Part shown: positions 1 to 6,881 of the stretch, one piece after another | Layout: every line of letters starts with the position of its first letter | How positions within the stretch are numbered: the first letter of the stretch is position 1 | Assembly: GCA_900769985.1 (NCBI GenBank) | Contig: CAAGIS010000108.1 | Location: 31,806 to 95,805, forward strand | Source of the DNA: Spirochaetia bacterium | GTDB lineage: Bacteria; Spirochaetota; Spirochaetia; Treponematales; Treponemataceae | Direction of reading: 5' to 3' | Length of the DNA stretch: 64,000 nucleotides | Notes under the pieces: model-generated | Database searches by the model: none | Seen by the model: the letters and a program-made list of their open reading frames with translations, nothing else | Told to the model about the DNA's origin: nothing | Position numbers and translations under genes: made by a program

Positions 1-875
1 TTGTCAATTGCTTCGGGACAGTCTGGAAAGAGCTGGCGCATTTCGTTTTCTGTTTTAAAATACCAGTTGCAGTTGCCAGAGCCGCCCATTGTCTGATGAG
101 GTTCGTTGTATAGTTTTTTAAAGCCTATGCACCGCAATATGTCCTGCGCTACGGCATCTTCTTTTTCTACATAGTGAACGTCGTTTGTTGCGACAAGCGG
201 AATGTCAAGTTCCCTTGCAAGTGCAATAAGTTTTTTATTTACTATTTTCTGTTCTTCAAGACCGTGGTCTTGAATTTCGATATAATAATGGTCTTTGCCA
301 AAAAGATTTTTGTATTTGAGCGCAAGTTCTTTTGCTTCATCATCGCGGCCGGCAAGCAGAAGCTGCGGAAGTTCTCCTGCGATACAGGCTGAACAGCAGA
401 TAAGCCCTTCGTGGTATTTTTCCAAAAGTTCAAAGTCAATCCTTGGTTTTCCGTAGTAAAGTCCTTCTGTGTAACCGATTGAAGAAAGCCAACTCATATT
501 TTTGTAGCCTGTTTCGTTTTCGCATAAAAGAATCAGGTGAAAATAATGAGCATGACGTTCTCCGTCTTCGCCTTTACGAGAATAAGGAACATCGTTTTTT
601 TCAAGATGGCTGCCGTAAGCTACGTAAAATTCTTCACCGACAATCGGATTGATTCCGTTTGCATGACAGATATGTTCAAAATTTAAAACACCAAACATAT
701 TGCCGTGGTCTGTAAGTGCAAGTGCTGGCATGTTCAGGCTTTTTGCTTTTGCAATCAGATTGTCAAGTTTGGCGCAACTGTCTAATAGAGAGTAATCTGA
801 ATGAACGTGAAGGTGAACAAAATTAGAAACCGGTGTCCCCTCAGGCGCCGGATCAAAAATGTGAATATCAGCCAT
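1..875 (-). CDS. dnaE: DNA polymerase III alpha subunit, N-terminal part (runs off left edge)
   Basis: The reverse strand reads open from an ATG at 875 to the left edge, about 291 codons without a stop. It is the N-terminus of the replicative polymerase alpha subunit, which copies the chromosome within the pol III holoenzyme. The PHP domain is clear: HLHVHSDYSLLDS near residue 20, then ALTDHGNMFG, and further on VATNDVHYV near residue 225, the His/Asp clusters of PHP metal sites. The length and order match the bacterial DnaE family, whose catalytic palm would follow beyond the window. It is divergent from the glycosyltransferase gene and appears intact as far as seen. Confidence 0.93.
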   Translation of the reverse strand, partial: MADIHIFDPAPEGTPVSNFVHLHVHSDYSLLDSCAKLDNLIAKAKSLNMPALALTDHGNMFGVLNFEHICHANGINPIVGEEFYVAYGSHLEKNDVPYSRKGEDGERHAHYFHLILLCENETGYKNMSWLSSIGYTEGLYYGKPRIDFELLEKYHEGLICCSACIAGELPQLLLAGRDDEAKELALKYKNLFGKDHYYIEIQDHGLEEQKIVNKKLIALARELDIPLVATNDVHYVEKEDAVAQDILRCIGFKKLYNEPHQTMGGSGNCNWYFKTENEMRQLFPDCPEAID

Positions 876-912
876 ATCGTTATTTTATCCGAGAATATGG
901 GGTTTAGTCCAT

Positions 913-997
913 TGGCGCGAGTGATTTTCTTTTGATTCACTAGCATCGTAACAACTCGCGCTACGAGAATTGCGGGGCAATTCTCTATGGGCGTTCA
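913..997 (-). repeat. Single copy of the dispersed hairpin repeat
   Basis: Read on the reverse strand this is CATAGAGAATTGCCCCGC, then the matching AATTCTC arm, then GTAGCGCGAG, ACGATGCTAGTGAA and a TCACTCGCGC tail. It matches the tandem units at 6471-6830 except that the first stem has different bases on both arms. It fills most of the dnaE-glycosyltransferase intergenic region. Confidence 0.75.
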
Positions 998-1058
998 GTC
1001 TGTTGAAGTGGTGAATTTCAGGTGATTGGCTGGGATTTATACAGGTTGTGATGCGAGT

Positions 1059-1087
1059 TTGACATATTTATATAAAATTGTTATTCT
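1059..1087 (+). promoter_or_regulatory. Sigma-70-type promoter for the glycosyltransferase gene
   Basis: TTGACA at 1059-1064, 17-nt spacer, TATTCT at 1082-1087. The ATG follows only 9 nt after the -10 box and no Shine-Dalgarno precedes it, so the transcript would have almost no leader. Confidence 0.5.
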
Positions 1088-1096
1088 GTTTTTATT

Positions 1097-2458
1097 ATGT
1101 TGTTGAGTTATGGAACTGCGGAATGCATTTTTAAGGTTTTTTTGTATTGTTCGCTTTTGGCTTTTATAGTCTATATTCCCAGATTAATTTATTATATTGA
1201 AGGTTTTAAAAAGCCTGTTAAATTAAATAATCCTAGCAAGAACAGACTTGCAGTTTTAATTCCTGCCAGAAATGAAAAAGGCGTTGTGCATTTACTTGAT
1301 AGCCTTGCATCGCAAAGTTATGATGCGGCTTTTTTTGATAATTATGTAGTTGTTGCAGATAAAAATGATCCGGCAATTGAGTTGTGCAAAAAATACAAAA
1401 ACACTTCCTGTACTGTTGTAGAAAATCAGACTTGCAAAGGAGATGCGCTTGACGGCGTGCTTCAGGTAATTTTAAAAGGTGAAAAAAAATATGCAGGATA
1501 TATTATTGTTGATGCAGATAATATAGTAGATAAAGATTTTCTGCTTGAAATGAACAATTCTCTTGTTTCTGGCAGGGATATTATTCTTGGCAAAAGATGC
1601 GTAAAAAATTATCTTTTTGACAGGTCTTGCAGGAACTGGGTCGTAAATTGCAACGGTTTGATTTATTCATTTCTTGATAAACTCGGAAACTGTTTCAGGT
1701 CAAAATATTCAATGCATGCTTCTATCTGCGGAACTGGAATAATGATTACAGACAGAATTATAGAAGAACTCGGCGGCTGGCCATTCCGTTCTGTGACAGA
1801 AGATTTTGAACTTGCAATTTCTTCTCTTGTAGAAGACAGGACTATTTTTTATTACGAGTCTGCAGTTACTTATACAGAAGAAAGCCTTTCTCATAAAAGT
1901 GCAAATGAACGCCGTCGCCGTTGGCTTTTAGGTTATGCGCAGGTGTCGACAAAATACAGAAAGCGTGTTTTGCAGAAATATCATCAAGACAAAGATAAAT
2001 GGAATGATGAAAATTTAACTAAAGAAGAACGTTTTAGACTGCGCGGAAATATCTGGGGTTGCTTTGACTTTTTATATTCGTTTTTCCCGCTTGCAATCTT
2101 CTTTGCTCCTGCTGCAATCTGCTGCCTAATATTTTTAATATCTGCAGGAATTTCCTGGTTCAATGTAAAAACTTTGGATGTGAATGTATTTTCCCTTTTT
2201 AATAAAGCGGGAATAATTTTACTTTCGATTTACGGAGTTTTATTTTTATATACGGCATTTGGTTTACTGGCTGATAGAAAGTCAATAAAAATTTCACTTG
2301 CAGAAAAATTAATCGTTTTGTTTGTAAATCCGTTTTTTATTGCTGAATATGTCGTATTTTTTTTGGAAGCGTTTTATAAAATTGCTCGTGGCAGACAGAA
2401 CTCTGAATGGGTATGCATAGAACGCATTGACGATGAAAAAGCAAAAATTCATTCGTAA
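1097..2458 (+). CDS. Membrane glycosyltransferase family 2
   Basis: A 453-residue GT2 glycosyltransferase that would transfer sugar from a nucleotide sugar at the inner face of the membrane, probably for envelope glycolipid or polysaccharide. An N-terminal membrane segment (about residues 10-33) is followed by a GT-A domain with LIPARNE (54-60), the DAD metal/nucleotide motif (139-141), TEDFE (234-238, catalytic-base region) and RRRRW (272-276), the family's (Q/R)xxRW motif. About three membrane segments follow (320-345, 370-395, 405-430). This is the processive-GT2 layout. The next gene, a PlsC acyltransferase, starts 11 nt downstream, so the pair probably builds or modifies a lipid. The acceptor cannot be named. 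No Shine-Dalgarno is seen; the start was taken as the first ATG after the promoter. Confidence 0.85.
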   Translation: MLLSYGTAECIFKVFLYCSLLAFIVYIPRLIYYIEGFKKPVKLNNPSKNRLAVLIPARNEKGVVHLLDSLASQSYDAAFFDNYVVVADKNDPAIELCKKYKNTSCTVVENQTCKGDALDGVLQVILKGEKKYAGYIIVDADNIVDKDFLLEMNNSLVSGRDIILGKRCVKNYLFDRSCRNWVVNCNGLIYSFLDKLGNCFRSKYSMHASICGTGIMITDRIIEELGGWPFRSVTEDFELAISSLVEDRTIFYYESAVTYTEESLSHKSANERRRRWLLGYAQVSTKYRKRVLQKYHQDKDKWNDENLTKEERFRLRGNIWGCFDFLYSFFPLAIFFAPAAICCLIFLISAGISWFNVKTLDVNVFSLFNKAGIILLSIYGVLFLYTAFGLLADRKSIKISLAEKLIVLFVNPFFIAEYVVFFLEAFYKIARGRQNSEWVCIERIDDEKAKIHS

Positions 2459-2469
2459 AAAAATTTGAT

Positions 2470-3282
2470 ATGAAAGATATAGCCGCAGCAACAAAATATA
2501 CAAAAAGACTTGTACGCGATAACATTAAGTCTGCAGAAAAAGAAAACCGCTTTAATGATGACGTGCAGCCTGTAGACTGGGAAGGCATGCAGAAGGTCAC
2601 GGAGGATTTTGTTTTTGTTTCAAAAAATCCGTTTAAAATATTGTGGTCTTATGTTGCGCGTTTTATTGCGATGGCAGTTGCAAAGCTTTTGTGCTTTTTT
2701 GGAATGGGCAGTGCAAGAATTGTCGGAACAGAAAATCTTAAAGGGTTAAAAGGCGCTGTCATTGTCTGCAATCATGTTCATATTTTTGACAGCTTTTTTG
2801 TGCGCGCCGCTACTTTTGGGCACAGGCTTTATATTACAGTTGCAGAATTTAACAATATGAAAGGTTTTCTCGGAGCACTTTTGCGCGGGGCAGGTTGCCT
2901 TCCGTTTTCTGACTGCTTTTCTGCGATGAAAAGGCTTTCAAAGACAGTAGGGGCGCTGCTTGAAAAAGGAAACTTTGTATTGTTCTATCCTGAAAAAGCG
3001 ATGTGGCCACGCTACGAAAAACCCCGTCCTTACAGCGAGGGTGCGTTCCATGCAGCAGCACAGAATAAAGTTCCTGTCGTTCCGACTTTTATACTTTTTA
3101 AAGAACCGTCCTCATTTCGCAAAAAGTTCAGCGATAAAAAAGTTGCAGAATTCCACGTGCTCAAGCCGATTTATCCGAGAGAAGATTTGGGCAATAAAGC
3201 AAATACTGAATATCTTTTAAACGCTGCTTATAACGCAGTCTGCAATTTTTATAAAGAAAACTCTGATTCAAAAGCTGATTAA
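2470..3282 (+). CDS. PlsC-type 1-acylglycerol-3-phosphate acyltransferase family protein
   Basis: A 270-residue protein with the PlsC/LPLAT domain. NHVHIFD at 101-107 is the NHx4D catalytic motif with an extra His, and FYPEKAMWP at 173-181 corresponds to the FPEG-type block that contacts the phosphate. A hydrophobic stretch (about 58-78) precedes the domain and probably anchors it. It would acylate a lysophospholipid or a related glycolipid at the inner membrane. It lies 11 nt after the GT2 gene and is likely cotranscribed. Substrate is unknown; housekeeping plsC and an accessory lipid-modifying enzyme are both possible. Confidence 0.82.
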   Translation: MKDIAAATKYTKRLVRDNIKSAEKENRFNDDVQPVDWEGMQKVTEDFVFVSKNPFKILWSYVARFIAMAVAKLLCFFGMGSARIVGTENLKGLKGAVIVCNHVHIFDSFFVRAATFGHRLYITVAEFNNMKGFLGALLRGAGCLPFSDCFSAMKRLSKTVGALLEKGNFVLFYPEKAMWPRYEKPRPYSEGAFHAAAQNKVPVVPTFILFKEPSSFRKKFSDKKVAEFHVLKPIYPREDLGNKANTEYLLNAAYNAVCNFYKENSDSKAD

Positions 3283-3401
3283 AAGTTCTGTAAATTTTTT
3301 GCTCGCGGTTTTACTGATTTGTATTTCTCGGCTTGATTTTTTTTATATCCAAATATAATATTACGCTTATATTATAATTGAATATCTATAAGGAGTTTTC
3401 G

Positions 3402-4323
3402 ATGAAAAGATTACACAAAATTTTAATGGGGGGGGGCGGTTGCACTTGCGCTTGCAGTTGCCTTTGCCGGATGTAAAAACGCAAATGACACAGTAGGTGA
3501 AGCAGAAATGATTAGTTATACAGATAAGGCTAATGCAAATACTGGCGCTGAAGTTACTGCATCTATAGATTACCCTAATATGACAGGTGATTATGTAAGG
3601 GGAATGAGGCTTTTTAATAATCAAAAAAAAGGAATTTCTGCAAATGTTGTAATGACAGGATTAGATTCTAATAATGCAAATCCTGGTCTTATGGGTATTG
3701 TTTTTGATATGGAACAAGATAAAACGACTAAAGCCTACGATTTTATCATGGTTGGATATAAAAATAAATCTGGTAAAGCTTGTGCAACTGTTACATATTA
3801 TAGAAATATCTCTGAGTCAAATTTTTCAGCAAACAATTTTGGTGCAACTATGAAGAACAATCAAAGTGATTTTAAAACTGCTGCAGAGAATGGTGAATCT
3901 GTTTCGTTTGATTTCCTTGATTGGACAGACCTTGAGTGTACCATTGCTGATAAAAAACTTTCTTTGGGAATAGTAATTACTCCTTTTAGTGGTACTACAG
4001 ATGCTTACAAGATTAATTTTTACACTGGAAAAACTTGTGCAGAATTAAAAACTTTAGCAAATGGTACACAAGATGTAAGAGATAATGCTGCTTTGACTGT
4101 GGTGACAATTACTAATGAAGATATATCAAAGACCAATAAAAAAACTCCTGAAGGAAAAATGGGATTCTATGCAAACGTTTATGCAGGTCAGACTTTAAAA
4201 GGAGAATGGCAGGTTGCAGACATTACTCATAATCCTAACGGTATTTTCTGGTGTGATGAAGAAAATGTTTCAAGAACTGCTGTTACAAACTCAAATCCTA
4301 TGGGAATTGAACTTGTAAAATAA
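3402..4323 (+). CDS. Lipoprotein gene, out of frame at a poly-G tract (probably phase variable)
   Basis: The gene starts at ATG 3402, with AAGGAG six bases upstream. The start reads MKRLHKILMGG, then frame is lost in a run of nine G (3428-3436). In the frame that resumes after the run it reads AVALALAVAFAGC, a lipobox ending in Cys, then a mature domain of about 285 residues to the stop at 4321-4323. Eight or eleven G would join the signal peptide to the mature part; the nine present give an early stop. The mature part has no recognisable domain; it has short repeated Asn/Thr/Lys-rich beta-like stretches. It is followed by a strong terminator and so is a single-gene unit. A base-calling error in the homopolymer is the alternative to true phase variation. 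Confidence 0.75.
3428..3436 (+). repeat. G9 homopolymer in the signal-peptide coding region
   Basis: Nine consecutive G in AT-rich DNA, placed just after ATG 3426 inside the signal peptide. Changing its length by -1 or +2 restores the lipoprotein frame. Poly-G tracts of this size are known slippage sites in Treponema. Confidence 0.85.
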
Positions 4324-4360
4324 AACTGTAAAATAAGTTTTTGTTTAAAACATTACGGTA

Positions 4361-4398
4361 AAAATGCAGGATGCAGATTGTGTCCTGCATTTTTTTTT
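4361..4398. terminator. Bidirectional intrinsic terminator
   Basis: Stem of 11 bp (AAAATGCAGGA 4361-4371 with TCCTGCATTTT 4383-4393) followed by a T run. It lies between the convergent lipoprotein and omptin genes and can serve both. Confidence 0.85.
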
Positions 4399-5377
4399 AA
4401 AACAAAATACGGCAGCCTGTCTTGAGTGAAAATTCTTTTATGCAGCTTCCGCTTTTTTGTTTTGAAAGATAGTATTGGTTCTGTTCAGCAAATATGCCGT
4501 AAGATTCTCCTGTCCTTCCGTAATTTGTAACAAGATATCCTTTATCAATCGTTCCCCACAAGCCTGTGACGTCAACGACAAGCGAAAAACTTTTTGTAAA
4601 ATCATACGACATGCAAAGCGTTGCAAGAAAGCGCGTAAAATAACTGTACTGTGCTGAATAAGATTTATATCCCGGTGTATCTCCCGTTTCGTCAGTGTGA
4701 TAGTCAAGGCAATTTGTCATTGTAAACGGAGATACAAAAAAGCCGAGCGAAATTGCAAACCGCTTTATTTTAAAATCAACCTGACAGCCGGCAAAAGTGT
4801 AGAGCGTTTCCCTGCTGTAATTTATTCCTGAAACTTTGTATGCCTTTCGTGCCATAGAACTGTTCCATGGTACATCAACGTCGTTTGAAGTATTCGCACT
4901 TTCACCTGAATAGCCGTAGCCGTCAAAGCCTTTAAAATTTTTTACAGAATAAATTGTTTTTAGTGTCGGAATTATTTTTATGCTGTGTACGTTAAATTTA
5001 TATTTTATGTCTGCAGATAGTTCAAACGTAAAGTCTGAACTGTTTTTAAAAATCCAGTAATTTGTTTTAAAATCTGAATTGTAATCGCTGTCATACATTG
5101 CACCGCATGATGCAGGAATAAAATAAGAAAATCCTGCTGCAATAAAAAAATTTTTATAGTTGTATTCGCCGTCAATCGAAACGCTCCACAAAGGACATTC
5201 ATTCCATTGCAAATCACTTACGATTAAATCTGTGTCATACTGCGAAAATAAATATTCACCGAGTGTGCCGAGCGTTATGTTTACAGCCGGTAAAATAGAA
5301 AATCCCCAGTTCTTTTCTTTTGCATAAAGCGGAATAAACTGAAAAAATATAAAAACTAAAAAAATCTTTTTTTTCAT
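4397..5377 (-). CDS. Omptin-family outer-membrane protease
   Basis: A 326-residue exported protein with a signal peptide (cleavage near residue 19, LYA-KEK) and alternating beta-strand pattern ending in Phe, as outer-membrane barrels do. The order of motifs follows omptins. A SDLQW-x-CPLW strand is followed by AMYDSDYNS, placing D96 and D98 where OmpT has its D83/D85 pair, and CLDYH gives D225 and H227 where OmpT has D210/H212. Omptins cleave host peptides and surface proteins at basic residues. The identification comes from motif placement, not from an alignment. It follows the zinc-binding protein gene by 14 nt on the same strand, so the two are probably one operon ending at the terminator at 4361. 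Confidence 0.72.
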   Translation of the reverse strand: MKKKIFLVFIFFQFIPLYAKEKNWGFSILPAVNITLGTLGEYLFSQYDTDLIVSDLQWNECPLWSVSIDGEYNYKNFFIAAGFSYFIPASCGAMYDSDYNSDFKTNYWIFKNSSDFTFELSADIKYKFNVHSIKIIPTLKTIYSVKNFKGFDGYGYSGESANTSNDVDVPWNSSMARKAYKVSGINYSRETLYTFAGCQVDFKIKRFAISLGFFVSPFTMTNCLDYHTDETGDTPGYKSYSAQYSYFTRFLATLCMSYDFTKSFSLVVDVTGLWGTIDKGYLVTNYGRTGESYGIFAEQNQYYLSKQKSGSCIKEFSLKTGCRILF

Positions 5378-5391
5378 CGTGTACGCAATTT

Positions 5392-6345
5392 TTAATTCAG
5401 GGCTGTTTTTAAAACTGAAAGATTCTGTTTCATAAGTTCTATGTAGTTTGTACCGTTTTTAATCTCCCTTGCACTTACAGATTGAATTGAATTCATTTCG
5501 AGGATTTTCTGGTTTTTTGATTTTGAATTCTTTTTGACAGTTTCTGCAATTTTTTTGTCAGATTTTTCAATTGTAAGAATTGTGCTCAAATTTAGCTCGT
5601 CAACTTTTTTTGCAAGAAAAGCGATTGTTTCAAAACTTGCTTCTGTATCGGCGCTGCATCCGACAAAAGCTGCAAAATAATTAATGCCATAATCGTCTGC
5701 AAGGTATCTGAACGGAAATCTGTCTCCAAATAAAATTGTCTTGTTTTTTGAAGACGAAACTGCCTGTTCGTATTCTTTGTCAAGTTTGTCAAGTTTTGCA
5801 ATGTAAGATTGTGCGTTGCTTTTGTAGAACTTTGAATTAGCGCTGTCGAGTTCTGCAATCTGGGCAGAAAGTTTTTCTACGATGATTTTTGCATTTTTTA
5901 AAGAAAGCCAGACGTGTTCGTCATATTCAGCTTCGTCTTCTTCATCTTCTTCGTGATTATGTTCCATTCCTTCGACAAATTCTTCTTCGCGTACTTTGTC
6001 TGCGAGAATTTCCATCATATTAAATGCCTTTAAACTTTTGTTCTTGGCCTGCGAAACTGCTTTCTGCACCCATTTGTCGCTTTCTCCGCCGACAAAGACA
6101 AACAAATCACATTCAGTTAATTTTGCAATGTCCTGAATGTTTGGCTGGTAGTTGTGCAAGTCCATTCCCTTTTGCGTAAGATAAGAAATGTCAAATATGT
6201 CTGTCTTGTCCCTGACAATATTCATAACCCAATCATATTGAGGATAAATAGTACAGATGATTGTTTTTTTTGAATTTTTAGCAAAGGCAAAAGTCGAAGC
6301 AAACAGAATTGCCGCCGTCAGAAAAAGGGTTTTCTTATTTTTCAT
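5392..6345 (-). CDS. Zinc ABC transporter substrate-binding protein (ZnuA/AdcA type)
   Basis: A 317-residue periplasmic metal-binding protein of the cluster A-I family with an N-terminal signal peptide (FASTFAFA-KNS). Likely ligands are H64 in DLHNYQ and H144 in DEHVWLS, with GDRFPFRYL (207-215) as in the AdcA subgroup and a C-terminal acidic ligand. A His/Asp/Glu-rich loop (about 125-143) just before H144 is the usual zinc-collecting loop. It delivers zinc to an ABC permease, but no permease or ATPase gene is next to it here; the downstream gene is the omptin. Upstream, two GAACGA repeats 12 nt apart could be a metal-regulator site, but they match no consensus well enough to call. Confidence 0.88.
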   Translation of the reverse strand: MKNKKTLFLTAAILFASTFAFAKNSKKTIICTIYPQYDWVMNIVRDKTDIFDISYLTQKGMDLHNYQPNIQDIAKLTECDLFVFVGGESDKWVQKAVSQAKNKSLKAFNMMEILADKVREEEFVEGMEHNHEEDEEDEAEYDEHVWLSLKNAKIIVEKLSAQIAELDSANSKFYKSNAQSYIAKLDKLDKEYEQAVSSSKNKTILFGDRFPFRYLADDYGINYFAAFVGCSADTEASFETIAFLAKKVDELNLSTILTIEKSDKKIAETVKKNSKSKNQKILEMNSIQSVSAREIKNGTNYIELMKQNLSVLKTALN

Positions 6346-6470
6346 TTTTTTTACTCCCGAGTTTTTGATTAAAACCTTAAATTTTAAATTTGCAAATCGT
6401 TCTCATTTTCGTTCTTCATCTTACATATTTGCCATTACGCTGTCAATAAGAGAAAATACGAATTCCCTGA

Positions 6471-6830
6471 CATAGAGTTTTACTATGCAAAACTCGTAGC
6501 GCGAGCTACCACGATGCCAGTCAGCCATCTGAAATTCACAACTACAATATCTTAAACGCCCATAGAGTTTTGCTCTTTCAAAACTCGTAGCGCGAGCTAC
6601 CACGATGCTAGTGAACCATCTGAAATTTACAACTGCAACACCTTAAACGCCCATAGAGTTTTGCCCTGCAAAACTCGCAGCGCGAGCTACCACGATGCTA
6701 GTCAGCCATCTGAAATTTACAACTACAATTGTCTACACGCCCATAGAGTTTTGCCCTGCAAAACTCGTAGCGCGAGCTACCACAATGCTAGTGAACCAAA
6801 GAAATTCACTCGCGCTCTGTTGAAAAGCGA
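6471..6830 (+). repeat. Four tandem units of a structured ~90-bp repeat
   Basis: Units start at 6471, 6561, 6652 and 6742 (periods 90, 91, 90). Each opens CATAGAGTTTTG, has a hairpin (GAGTTTTGC paired with GCAAAACTC), then a second small hairpin GTAGC-GCGA-GCTAC with a GNRA-type loop, then ACGATGCTAGTGAACC and CTGAAATTTACAAC. The array fills the 520-bp gap between the zinc protein gene and valS; no gene is seen in it. Confidence 0.88.
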
Positions 6831-6881
6831 AGGAAAAAATATTATACTTTTTTCTAATATTTTCAGATGACGAGGAATGAA

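Noticed and set aside
6385..6420. Zur/TroR operator before the zinc-binding protein gene
   Set aside because: Only two GAACGA direct repeats are seen; no convincing inverted repeat.
6471..6830. Possible CRISPR array
   Set aside because: The repeated units are about 90 bp with no unique spacers between them and no cas genes nearby.
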